DNA of 64,000 nucleotides from Micromonospora endolithica (lineage in GTDB: Bacteria; Actinomycetota; Actinomycetes; Mycobacteriales; Micromonosporaceae). The notes under the pieces are model-generated. The model saw only the letters and a list, made by a program, of their open reading frames with translations. It was not told where the DNA came from and did no database searches. Shown here piece after piece: positions 53,701 to 61,086 of this stretch. The number at the start of each line of letters is the position of its first letter. The first letter of the stretch is position 1. Location: assembly GCF_003626595.1 (NCBI RefSeq), contig NZ_RBAK01000001.1, forward strand, positions 1 to 64,000, read 5' to 3'. Position numbers and translations under genes: made by a program.

Positions 53701-54316
53701 AGTGCGGCACGTCAACGCGGTGCATACCGGCGCCGCGCAACTCCCTCAGCAGGTGATCCACGCCGTAGGGCCGCGTCGCGAACAGGATCCTCGCCGTCGG
53801 CCGCTCGTGACGGATGCCGACGACCGTGGTGGCAACACCCAGCGACTCGTGGGCATCGTCCACGATTACCAGGAGCCGGTCCGCCGAGGGCAGCACCTCA
53901 ACGTCCTCAGACTGCACGAGCACCGACCGGTCGACAAAGCGCACCACATAGCCGTGCTCCCTCGCCACGACATCAGCGAAGGCACGTAGCAGCCGGGATT
54001 TCCCGATCCCACCTCGACCGCTGAGCAGGGCGACGGTGGGCCCGTCCCCGGTGAGCCACTCGACCAGGCCATGCAGTTCCGGCCCGCGCCCGACCAACGC
54101 CCAGTCGTGCGAGTACAGGCCGGTGCCGCTGTGCAGGCCGAAGAACCGGTCCGTCTCGAGCCAGATGCTGGGACGACCGCTGCCCGGCATGATCACCGTG
54201 GTGTTGATGGTTCCGTTGTTGTCGCCACCGACCGCGACCGCTCCGGGGCCAGACGCCTCCACCGGGACAACTTTCGGCGTGTCGGGAGCGGCCTGCCAGC
54301 GCCGCCAGAAGATCAT
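50783..54316 (-). CDS. STAND ATPase with N-terminal Gly-rich signalling motif
   Basis: 1,177 aa. Near the N-terminus (residues 23-41) lies G-P-G-A-V-A-V-G-G-D-N-N-G-T-I-N-T-T-V, which matches without gaps two segments of the membrane protein encoded just upstream. Then Walker A G-R-G-G-I-G-K-S (100-107), Walker B L-L-V-I-V-D-D-A-H (148-156), a sensor-1-like F-A-T-R-P and about 850 residues of helical repeats, the usual ligand-sensing part. There is no catalytic effector domain at either end, so the output should go through a partner. The ATG overlaps the stop of the two-helix membrane protein (54313-54316), so the pair is translationally coupled. Proposed: an antiphage or stress sensor that nucleates its membrane partner. 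Confidence 0.82.
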   Translation of the reverse strand: MIFWRRWQAAPDTPKVVPVEASGPGAVAVGGDNNGTINTTVIMPGSGRPSIWLETDRFFGLHSGTGLYSHDWALVGRGPELHGLVEWLTGDGPTVALLSGRGGIGKSRLLRAFADVVAREHGYVVRFVDRSVLVQSEDVEVLPSADRLLVIVDDAHESLGVATTVVGIRHERPTARILFATRPYGVDHLLRELRGAGMHRVDVPHWRLEDLSFAEAAALAGAVLGAGHDEDVARRLAVIGRDCPLIIVVGGGLIRRGRLDAGRVTSDDLLRDEVMAAFAKALTTDTAVADPGLRREVLHAIAALQPFRLNEQEFRAAAKVLTSRAFDQILPEFRELENAGVLLRRENALRVVPDLLGDTLLADAIVDIRSGVGTGYLERILRVVDGEALLHLVLNASRVDWNVRHAAPASRPSLVDELWDALVARFDRTDFDDKLALLRRLRRVVFYQAAALLRICQLAYEDCRAPDADPECRDRIRAALPPVLEKAALDRKTFSASVDLLWKLAGQDGRTDQRQIDHPVQVLRDLAEFKRWKPLEFNTGMVDAAKRWIAASPGSNPRVSPLEILQPLLATEVDEKESDGTQVTLKQFQLDPVAVSSLRRQVVDLVLDELWSPDRWEAVRAAETLQKALQYPHGFYGYTVPAEQRDEWTPDFLETLGLLGDRVATRPIDPVVAIAVGKSLRWHARHAPGVTRAAARSVLDALPDSIEYEIAVALHDGWGDLLDDVNDFREAQRVLAEKLDSLARRVLANTSEEALLDELAGGLLAEQEAALTGRQANPEPFARALMRNRPSLAQALVASVIREPEGPVACLLPVAAQELLLSDADAGWEAVSRLLRCDHVTLTRLTANGLSRYRGHQGPMDAREQATLRQLLHHEDETTRRLALQAVRWIGEYDRASAANLVLSVSFQHSPAVAKEVLSAFGEHGYLAYGDVDAADREQLLAGIAGSATIEQYEVQDFLAGLSAVQPEAVMRLLKRRAKPDAEPQADGYRALPAEWQETLRFRGTVRFRDFLWESLDWVAENIDDASVDDCGALFAAVAVTFDDDVLETLDRALETNSMQHIRALGVVLEHAQRTFVWVHSDFVVRVLRAAEEHGERCRREVRRGLHRSVRSGGWGGTVGEPFPQDVEQRDRSRAVAATLAEGSPERAFYDELVETAEAAIRLEVDHDRRFLEHRDW

Positions 54317-54744
54317 GGCCGCCGCTGGGCGTCCGGTCCGGTGACTCGGGTGCTGATCGGCGCGGTGCTGTCACCGCCGACAGCAACCGAACCCAGCCCG
54401 CCCGCATGAACGCCAGCCCCCCCGCCGGGCGCCGGGGAGGTCAATTTTGCCACTCCCGAGACGTCGGTTTGGATCTGGCCGCCGCTGCTTCCACCGATGC
54501 CCACGGCGCCGACTCCCAGCGCGGTCACCGCCCGGGTGGCGTGGCTGACCGCCCGGGTCTGCCGCCACGTCAACCAACCAAGGAGCAATCCGCCGCCGCT
54601 CAGGGCCGTTGAGACGCACACGCCGACGATTGAAACCCATTTCTCCGCCCGGTCGAGTCCCTCGCCGAGCAGGAACCATCCCGCGCCGACCGCCCCGACG
54701 GCGACCAGGAACACCGCAGCGCCCACCTTGAACCCGAGCCTCAT
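54313..54744 (-). CDS. Two-helix membrane protein with two Gly-rich motifs, partner of the STAND ATPase
   Basis: 143 aa. Two transmembrane helices (about residues 7-27 and 36-58) are followed by a cytoplasmic-type tail without charged clusters. The tail has two copies of the STAND motif: G-V-G-A-V-G-I-G-G-S-S-G-G-Q-I-Q-T-D-V (77-95) and G-L-G-S-V-A-V-G-G-D-S-T-A-P-I-S-T-R-V (116-134). First gene of the operon, with GGGG just before the ATG. No known family. Small membrane proteins sharing a short motif with a STAND ATPase suggest a pore or membrane effector recruited by motif templating; this is inference from sequence arrangement. Confidence 0.75.
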   Translation of the reverse strand: MRLGFKVGAAVFLVAVGAVGAGWFLLGEGLDRAEKWVSIVGVCVSTALSGGGLLLGWLTWRQTRAVSHATRAVTALGVGAVGIGGSSGGQIQTDVSGVAKLTSPAPGGGAGVHAGGLGSVAVGGDSTAPISTRVTGPDAQRRP

Positions 54745-55078
54745 GTCCCCATGATGCCAGCGGCATACTCATCCAGCCGTTTAGCAGGTGGACCTGCGCT
54801 CTGCCGCCGGCTAGCGGGCGTTCCGGGCCCCTGTGCAGTGCGGCTGGCCGTTCGAGCTCCGCGGCGTTGAGTGGTGGGCCGGCCCGTTCACGGTCGCGGG
54901 CGGCCGCGCGGGCGCGTTCGGCGTCGCGGGCCTGGCGGCGCCGGTCGGTGCGGGTCCACGACTCGGGCGCGTCGGTGCGGTTCTGCAGCGCAAGCAGCGC
55001 CTTAGCCACTTCGTGCTGTTCGGTCCTGCCGCTGCGGCGCGCTGACAGCCGCAGCGACGCCGATCGCCCAGCCAAAGC
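54745..55078. other. Intergenic region with possible decayed coding sequence at the IS edge
   Basis: About 330 bp before the transposase fragment. The minus strand has a charged, Ala/Arg-rich frame (E-Q-H-E-V-A-K-A-L-L-A-L, then A-E-R-A-R-A-A-A-R-D) with plausible codon use but no start, no family and no clear end. It may be a gene cut by the IS insertion. Confidence 0.25.
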
Positions 55079-55564
55079 GTGAAGACCTCCACCAACGTCC
55101 CACTGTCCACACAGCGCACCGGCGCCGGCGAGAAGATCGTCGGCCGCAAACGCGGCATCATCACCGACACCCTCGGCCTGCTCCTCGCCGTCATCGTCAC
55201 CGCCGCCAGCGCTAGCGACAACGCCATCGGCACCGACCTACTCGACCGGGCCACCGCCGCCTACCCCACCCTGACCAAGACCTGGGTCGACGCCGGATTC
55301 AAGAACCGCGTCGTCGAACACGGCGCCGCACTCGGCGTCGACGTCGAGATCGTCACCAAAGACCCGCAGGTCAAAGGCTTCAACATGGTCAAACGCCGAT
55401 GGGTCGTCGAACGCACCATCGGCTGGCTCATGCACCACCGGCGACTCGTCCGCGACTACGAAACCCGGCCAGACAACTCCGCCAGCATGATCACCATCGC
55501 CATGATCGACAACCTCGCCAAACGCGTCGCCACCGAAACCACCCCAACCTGGCGAGACGACTAA
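55079..55564 (+). mobile_element. IS5-family transposase, C-terminal fragment
   Basis: 161 codons with typical DDE transposase end features: G-R-K-R-G-I-I-T-D-T-L-G-L-L-L-A-V, a W-V-D-A-G-F region with an acidic residue, and V-K-R-R-W-V-V-E-R-T with the final Glu followed by W-L-M-H-H-R-R-L-V-R-D-Y. The N-terminal half is missing upstream and no terminal inverted repeats were recognised. A dead fragment, separating the two motif-bearing gene pairs. Confidence 0.85.
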
Positions 55565-55810
55565 ACCACAACACACACAAATACGTGAATCCGACGACCT
55601 CTGAGGCACGCCGCCCTGCGGGGTCGAAGCGGTGGGAGCCGATCCAGCCCCCGGCTCGACATCGCCAGCCGCTTTGTCAGATGCGCCGGCTGCTCACCGC
55701 CGGTCGACGCCCGTTGATTAACAGCAGGCATGCCCACAGCAGGTCGCCCGGGCAGTGGCAGATCAAGGACATTCCTGATTGGCGCTTCCGCGAGGAAGGT
55801 CCCGTCATCC

Positions 55811-56143
55811 ATGATGGACGTCGTGCCCAAAAGACACCTGACCGCTGGCGCGCTATGCCTGTTGATCATCGTCTCGCTAGTGATGATCTTCAGTGGCAGC
55901 CTCGATGGCGCTGCAGCCTGGGCAAATATCATCGCATTGCCGGTCGCGATCATCGGCGTGGTCTTGACGACTCGCAGCGCCAGCAATTCAGCGCCCTCTT
56001 CAGGCGCTCAAGATCGGGATGTCCCGAGCAGCCCGACGAAGCCGGCTCCCACCGTCAACCAGATCGGGTTTGGTGGGCAACGTCAGGTCAACGTCGCAGG
56101 AAACTACTTCGAGCGAGGCCATGGCGATCGCGAGGGCAGGTGA
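55811..56143 (+). CDS. Second two-helix membrane protein with Gly/Asn motif
   Basis: 110 aa. Architecture repeats that of the 54313-54744 protein: two transmembrane helices (about residues 12-29 and 38-53), a Ser/Pro-rich linker, then a short tail motif F-G-G-Q-R-Q-V-N-V-A-G-N-Y-F-E (about 87-101). The motif differs from the GxGAVxVGG type but matches the N-terminus of the next protein. The stop overlaps the next start (GTGA at 56140). The ATG at 55811 places the first helix near the N-terminus; the frame is open upstream. No known family. Confidence 0.62.
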   Translation: MMDVVPKRHLTAGALCLLIIVSLVMIFSGSLDGAAAWANIIALPVAIIGVVLTTRSASNSAPSSGAQDRDVPSSPTKPAPTVNQIGFGGQRQVNVAGNYFERGHGDREGR

Positions 56144-56207
56144 GGGTGGTAGACCAGCAAAACGGCTTTGGGGAACGTCAGGCCAATGTCAAGGGGAACT
56201 ACTACGA
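56075..56207 (+). repeat. Direct repeat encoding the RQxNVxGNY motif in two adjacent genes
   Basis: The 38 bases at 56075-56112 and at 56170-56207 match at 30 positions and are in register with the codons of two different proteins. The two copies encode R-Q-V-N-V-A-G-N-Y-F-E and R-Q-A-N-V-K-G-N-Y-Y-E. Most differences are silent or conservative. Confidence 0.85.
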
Positions 56208-57129
56208 AGGGCCCGTCTACAACAACCATTTCGGAGCCAAACCTGATGCCGAGCGAAGCGAGCCTGAGGTAGCGGAATCCAGCTCGGGCCACGGGACGGC
56301 AGCAGCCGCAGGCGGTGGTGGACTGGGCGTGGTTGTCGCCCTTGCCGTCTTGGGCTACTTCATCTTCGGCGGAAATGAGCCCTTCCCGATGACATCGGAT
56401 CCCTGGCCAGCTGAAGTGAAGCAGGAGGCCGTCATCGCGGCCGCAAGCGACTGGCTCCTGAGGTGCGCGAAGTCGACGTCTGCAACTCCCGCCAACTGCC
56501 CGCAATCCATCGCCGACACATCAGATGTCTCCGAGGTCCGATGGGCCTTCTACGGCAACCCGCTCGAAGCTCCGGTCATCCAATACACCGAGGTAGAGAG
56601 CCGCTTCGACATGCTTGGAACCGTCATCGTGACGGCCGACTACACGGCCTCAAAGGAGGCGCGTCGCGTCGTGACGCCAGCGAAGTACTGGGCCAAGGTG
56701 AAGTGGGCCGACGGCAAGCTTGACGTCCAAGAAATCAAGGAGCATTCGGCCATAGGTGACCCCGAGGTGTCGAAAGAAGATCCCAAGGTGGCATGGGAGC
56801 CAGCGGCGGAGAAGCTGAGCGAGGCGTTCACACGATGCGTCCGCAGCGCGAAGTCGGCCATGCCGGCCGGATGCCCGGAGTGGAGTCCACCTTCGGGCGC
56901 CGAGAAGATCAAATGGGCCGTCACGGGTGATCCCCTACTGACCGCCCGCGCCACCTTTGACCCGCAGTTCGGGATCTACCGCGTCAAGGGCACGTACCAG
57001 TTGTCGGTGCGCTACACGTGGCTCGGAACCGCGAGGACTGATAACCGGAATCCCATCTATGAAGCTTTGATCGCGCCGACCGCCACAGGGCCAGTCGTCC
57101 TCCAGATCAAGGACACGACCACGGTCTAG
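56140..57129 (+). CDS. Single-pass membrane protein: N-terminal motif, TM helix, duplicated outer domain
   Basis: 329 aa from a GTG overlapping the upstream stop. The N-terminal ~30 residues carry the shared motif E-R-Q-A-N-V-K-G-N-Y-Y-E-G followed by P-V-Y-N-N-H-F-G. One transmembrane helix (about 60-77) leads to a ~250-residue outer part made of two similar units. Each starts with a helix containing a Cys pair (L-R-C...A-N-C-P; T-R-C...A-G-C-P) followed by strands (V-R-W-A-F-Y-G-N-P; I-K-W-A-V-T-G-D-P). The Cys pairs suggest disulfides outside the cell. Unknown family. With the upstream two-helix protein it forms a coupled pair linked by a shared cytoplasmic motif. Confidence 0.72.
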   Translation: MRVVDQQNGFGERQANVKGNYYEGPVYNNHFGAKPDAERSEPEVAESSSGHGTAAAAGGGGLGVVVALAVLGYFIFGGNEPFPMTSDPWPAEVKQEAVIAAASDWLLRCAKSTSATPANCPQSIADTSDVSEVRWAFYGNPLEAPVIQYTEVESRFDMLGTVIVTADYTASKEARRVVTPAKYWAKVKWADGKLDVQEIKEHSAIGDPEVSKEDPKVAWEPAAEKLSEAFTRCVRSAKSAMPAGCPEWSPPSGAEKIKWAVTGDPLLTARATFDPQFGIYRVKGTYQLSVRYTWLGTARTDNRNPIYEALIAPTATGPVVLQIKDTTTV

Positions 57130-57640
57130 GTCCGTTCGTCGCCAACTAGGGGGAACGATACGTCGTCGACACCTTCCCGACTGTCAGTCGACAGGCGGTG
57201 TGGCCAGTGGGTGGAGGTTGGCAACTGCGGACGCCCAGCGCGGTGCTAAAGCACGTTTCCTGGCTCAACTGGGTCGGATGGTGGTTGTGGTTGGCCTGAC
57301 CCAGGCCGGAATCCCAGTCAACGAGCCAGCCGACAACACCGTGCGGATTGTGTCCCCCATGGGGCCGGATCTCAACGACGCCGAGTGCCGCCTTGGCCAG
57401 ATGTCGGAACCCCCATCCGCAGGGAGCCAATGGTTGCTGCCGCGTTGCTGAACCAGCACACCACGTGCCGACGACTAGCTTTGTTGCCGCGCTGCGCCGC
57501 ATGGCGCTGTGGATGAGCGGCACCTGCTAGAGACCATCCATATCACCCGAAAGGGTGACCGATCTGCACGAGTCGTCCGAGGCCCCTTACTCTGGGTGTG
57601 GGAACCAGGACGGGGTAGACGCACCGATCGTGGAGGTCCT
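57130..57640. other. Intergenic region before the recombinase gene
   Basis: About 510 bp. Short frames on both strands have no start signals, family motifs or consistent codon use. The recombinase promoter should be in the last ~100 bp. Nothing else is seen. Confidence 0.4.
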
Positions 57641-59158
57641 ATGGCGACGAGGGCGACGGCAGAACCGGGACGGAGCACTCTTTCGTCCTGGGCCGCCGCG
57701 CAACGGAAGCTACGGCCAAAACGGTTCACTCCGGCTGCGGATGGGCTGCGGTTCGCGTTCTATGGACGGATGTCCACCGTCGGCTTTCAGGATCGGGCGT
57801 CGTCGTGCCGGTGGCAGCGCGACTACGCCCGCGACCTGGTCGCCGGTCATGGCCGAATCGTGGTGGAGTTCTTCGACGAGGGCGTCTCCCGCCGGGTGCC
57901 CTGGCCGGACCGGCCGCAGGCGTCACGGCTGCTCGACGCCGTGATGGACTCGGCACGTGGGTTCGACGCAGTCGTCGTCGGGGAATACGAACGCGCCTTC
58001 CACGGCCAACAGCTTGAACAGTTGACTCCCACCTTGCTCAGGCATGGCGTGCAGTTGTGGCTGCCGGAAACCTACGGGCCGGTGGACTTCGACAACCCCC
58101 GACAGCTGGCGCTGCTGGACCTGCTGGGTGTGCACTCCCAGCGGGAGGTGTCCTGGGCCCGGCATCGCACCACCGCGGCCATGCGCGCTCAGGCAGAGTT
58201 GCAGGGCCGACACCTTGGCGGCCGGCCACCCTACGGCTACCGGCTCGCCGACGCCGGGCCTCATCCGAACCGCGCCCACGCCGCCTGGGGACGACGCCTG
58301 CACCGCTTGGAGCCCGATTCTGCCACCGCACCCCACGTCCGCTGGATCTTCGAGCAGCGGCTCGCTGGCCGGAGCGTGGCCAGCATCGCTCGCGCCCTCA
58401 ACGACAACGGCGTCCTGTGCCCGTCCGGCGCCGACCCAGCGCGTAACCCCCACCGCAGCGGCCGCCAATGGATGCTCACCACTGTCGCGGCGATCCTGGC
58501 CAACCCCCGTTACACCGGGCGGCAGGTCTGGAACCGTCAACGCACCGACCGTGATGCCCTCCCTGACGAGGGAACCTTCGATCGACACCACGAGATTCAA
58601 CGGTGGAGCGCCTCCACCGACTGGGTCATCTCCCGCGAGATCGCGCATACTCCGCTGGTCAGCGAAGAACACTTCGTCGCCGTCCAGGCAATCCATACCG
58701 CGCCGACCCCAGCCGACGGCATCCCCCGCTGCTACGTGTTGGCCGGAGTGATCTGCTGCGGCGTGTGCAGCCGGATCATGGACTCCCACTGGGTCCACGA
58801 CCGCGCCGGCTACCGATGCCGACACGCCAACACCAGCACCAGCCCCTCCTCATCGAGACGACAGAAGACCCTCTACGTCCGAGAGGACCATCTCCTGGAC
58901 AGGATTCAACACGACAGCTGCCTGCGTAGGCATCACCCGGCGATGCGCGACCAGGATCCAGACAGCGTCGCCGGCTACCTGCGGCTCAACAACATGATCA
59001 TCGTGTGTGACCACGAAGCCTGGACCATCGAAACCGACACGGCGGTCTTCCCGCTCACCGCCCCGACGAGCGTCCTGACCCGCACAGCAAAGATCCCCGC
59101 CCAACGGGACGGGGATCGCTCGAAACGCGAAGAGGAATCACGCTTCGGGGGGAAATAA
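57641..59158 (+). CDS. Large serine recombinase (integrase)
   Basis: 505 aa from an ATG preceded by GGAGG; the frame is open 44 codons further up without support. The catalytic serine is in Y-G-R-M-S-T (Ser45), within F-A-F-Y-G-R. Resolvase domain to about 190 (E-Y-E-R-A-F, then R-A-Q-A-E-L-Q-G-R-H-L-G-G-R-P-P-Y-G-Y-R), recombinase domain (about 190-330) and a zinc-ribbon (C-C-G-V-C-S-R...Y-R-C-R-H, about 370-392). The stop codon is 1 bp from the right direct repeat, the normal place for an integrase beside its attachment site. It probably integrates and, with a directionality factor, excises the island. Confidence 0.92.
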   Translation: MATRATAEPGRSTLSSWAAAQRKLRPKRFTPAADGLRFAFYGRMSTVGFQDRASSCRWQRDYARDLVAGHGRIVVEFFDEGVSRRVPWPDRPQASRLLDAVMDSARGFDAVVVGEYERAFHGQQLEQLTPTLLRHGVQLWLPETYGPVDFDNPRQLALLDLLGVHSQREVSWARHRTTAAMRAQAELQGRHLGGRPPYGYRLADAGPHPNRAHAAWGRRLHRLEPDSATAPHVRWIFEQRLAGRSVASIARALNDNGVLCPSGADPARNPHRSGRQWMLTTVAAILANPRYTGRQVWNRQRTDRDALPDEGTFDRHHEIQRWSASTDWVISREIAHTPLVSEEHFVAVQAIHTAPTPADGIPRCYVLAGVICCGVCSRIMDSHWVHDRAGYRCRHANTSTSPSSSRRQKTLYVREDHLLDRIQHDSCLRRHHPAMRDQDPDSVAGYLRLNNMIIVCDHEAWTIETDTAVFPLTAPTSVLTRTAKIPAQRDGDRSKREEESRFGGK

Positions 59159-59159
59159 T

Positions 59160-59174
59160 GTGTCCGAGGGGGGA
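59160..59174. repeat. Right direct repeat (att-like, copy 3)
   Basis: GTGTCCGAGGGGGGA is identical to 26528-26542, and the match continues imperfectly (A-G-C-T-G-A-A-C against A-T-T-C-G-A-A-C). It lies 1 bp after the recombinase stop codon. Confidence 0.7.
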
Positions 59175-59194
59175 GCTGAACACATATTTAGAGC

Positions 59195-59213
59195 ATCCAC
59201 GCTTAGCGTGGGT
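59195..59213. terminator. Hairpin after the right repeat
   Basis: ATCCACGC and GCGTGGGT form an 8-bp stem (one G-T pair) with a TTA loop, 20 bp after the right repeat. It serves as a likely terminator for the recombinase gene and mirrors the hairpin after att-like copy 1. Confidence 0.6.
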
Positions 59214-59284
59214 GTTCATGCATTTAACTTACCAGCTCACGAGCCTGGACGCATAGGGCCAAAGCTTTCAGCCGGCTCGCTCCG

Positions 59285-59850
59285 TCATCGACTGAGCGAG
59301 CTGAACGTGCAGCCGAGTTGATCGCGCCCCTTATGGCCTGCTGAAATCTCACTCAGTTGCCGTTGACTACAAGCCGCATCTTTCGCGTTCTTCAGCGCTG
59401 ACCGCACAGGTTCACCGCGTCCGACCGAAGCCTGCGCAGGGTAACCGCATACGTCCCAAATCATTATCGTGCCATCGTCGTAGGCAACGATGAGGGCGTC
59501 TTGCCATGACAGGCTGCGCACTATCCGGTCAGGTGTGGCGAGCACGCCGAGCGACTGTCCGTCTCAAGTGCGCCATATGTAGAGCAGGTGGTCGTCGCTG
59601 ATGGTTGCCAGCTGGTGTCCGTCGGTTGCCCAGCTGAGGCGATGCACCTCGCCTTGATCGAACTTTCCCGCAAAGCGGACATCGTTTTACCACGAGAATG
59701 AACCAAGCTTTGTAAGCCCCCCTCCGGGTGCCCAAGTTGCGGCCGTCCGCGACGCGCCACAGTGCTGCCCCCCGTTCGTGCTCGGTGAAGGCGAGCGCTG
59801 CTCGCATTCAGCAGGGCATCTCCGCACACTTCCATGTCAGCGAGCACTAG
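59285..59850 (-). pseudogene. WD40-repeat protein remnant
   Basis: The minus strand encodes successive WD40 blade ends: A-A-L-W-R-V-A-D-G, then H-Q-L-A-T-I-S-D-D-H-L-L-Y-I-W-R-T and A-L-I-V-A-Y-D-D-G-T-I-M-I-W-D-V. A TGA at 59564-59566 replaces the residue after W-R-T, and a frame change separates the first blade. The C-terminal codons (C-T-F-S-S-L-S-R, stop at 59285) match the remnant at 26680-26900. Probably the end of a large STAND/WD40 protein of a neighbouring element. Confidence 0.65.
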
Positions 59851-59979
59851 TGGCAGGTTCGGGCACCCGAATCCGAACGCCTAAGGCGCGCACCAGCCCA
59901 CACAACCTCGCTCGCTTACGAGAAAGGCCGTCGCCCCGACTTCGCGGAGAGCAATTGTCCCGCAATGCCGCTAAATGCA

Positions 59980-61086
59980 TTAAGGGGAGGTTGGAGGAAT
60001 CCAACCTCGACGCAGAAGCGCGCGCCCTGCGGCGAGAGTTCCGTGGATTTGCTGTGCGGTGATGGGTATGGAGTCCTCGCCGCTACGACGCACGATACTG
60101 ATGTAGGCGCCCTCGATGCGGCCTTCGACTATAGCCCCGTGAACCAAAAAGGGTTTCAATTCCTCATGTTGAGGTGGAATCGAAATGACGACTAGTCCGC
60201 ACCCATTACTTGTTTCCACGGTGTGGATGTTGAGGGCGACGGGGAACGGGAAGATGCGGTTCTCGATAGTTTGACGATAGCGTCGTGCCGTTGCTGTATC
60301 GATGGGCACGGGCTTAACGGACTTGACGATCTCGCCGCCTGGGATCCGTTTAGTGTCCATTCCTACGACGACAATTCCGCCGTCTTCGGCGTTTGCGAAC
60401 CGGCTGACCGCTTCGGCTAGCGAAATCTTCCCCCGATCCGTTGTCAAGTCGTAGTGCTGTGACTTGACGTCAAGCCATGCCCCTTCAGGAAGACCAATCA
60501 GTAGGTCGGCTCGGCCACCGGTTATCAGGTCGACGATGGTTTCGCGAGTTACGCGCCCAGAGGTAGCTGCATCGAAAAGCCGCGTGACGCTTTCGGCAAT
60601 TTTGTAAAGCTGATACAGAGTCTTGCCGCGGGTAGAGGTTGTGATAACAACTTCATGGCAGTAGGGGGCGGTGGACCGGTAGGCGTCCGCCCGTGTCTCG
60701 ACCAGTTGGGCTCTCAGGCGTTGCATCAGTGGGGTGATCAGCGGCGCGACGATGTCGTGGAGCTGCCTGTCGTCATCGATGTATCTCTCGTCGAGGAGTG
60801 TGCACCTGACCGCGAGGCGGCTGTCGTCGAGCAGAGAGAAGGAGATCGCGTCGACGACAGCCTCTTTGGGGGAGTACTCGTCGTCGGGAGCAAGGTCGAT
60901 GAGCACAGCATCGGGTTCGTCGCCGCGTTGGCGGGCCTTGCGCAGGGCCCGGGCAAGGTCTGTTGCGGTCGCCGCCCTGAGATCATGGCCCTTGATGATG
61001 AGGGAGTCGGCACCATTGAATGAACGACGGTGGTCGCCGAAGTACCACGTGTATCCCCGAGGATCACGTCGGACAGTGGGAGTCAC
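59980..61086 (-). CDS. AlbA_2 (Schlafen-like) domain protein
   Basis: 368 aa from a GTG overlapping the upstream stop (GTGA). Residues ~195-330 fit the AlbA_2 domain: L-P-E-G-A-W-L-D-V-K-S, then S-L-A-E-A-V-S-R-F-A-N-A-E-D-G-G-I-V-V-V-G-M-D. The first ~190 residues are a separate alpha/beta region without assignment. AlbA_2 proteins are often linked to nucleic acid binding or defence and can have Schlafen-type nuclease activity. Coupled to the HTH-ATPase gene, it is the probable effector of that sensor; this is inference. Confidence 0.75.
   Translation of the reverse strand: MTPTVRRDPRGYTWYFGDHRRSFNGADSLIIKGHDLRAATATDLARALRKARQRGDEPDAVLIDLAPDDEYSPKEAVVDAISFSLLDDSRLAVRCTLLDERYIDDDRQLHDIVAPLITPLMQRLRAQLVETRADAYRSTAPYCHEVVITTSTRGKTLYQLYKIAESVTRLFDAATSGRVTRETIVDLITGGRADLLIGLPEGAWLDVKSQHYDLTTDRGKISLAEAVSRFANAEDGGIVVVGMDTKRIPGGEIVKSVKPVPIDTATARRYRQTIENRIFPFPVALNIHTVETSNGCGLVVISIPPQHEELKPFLVHGAIVEGRIEGAYISIVRRSGEDSIPITAQQIHGTLAAGRALLRRGWIPPTSP

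Noticed and set aside
55079..55564. Complete, active insertion sequence
   Set aside because: Only the C-terminal part of the transposase is present and no terminal inverted repeats were found.
45654..57129. Canonical Avs or other named STAND defence systems
   Set aside because: The domain order (C-terminal nuclease in one, no effector domain in the other) does not match the Avs types known to me, so no such name was assigned.
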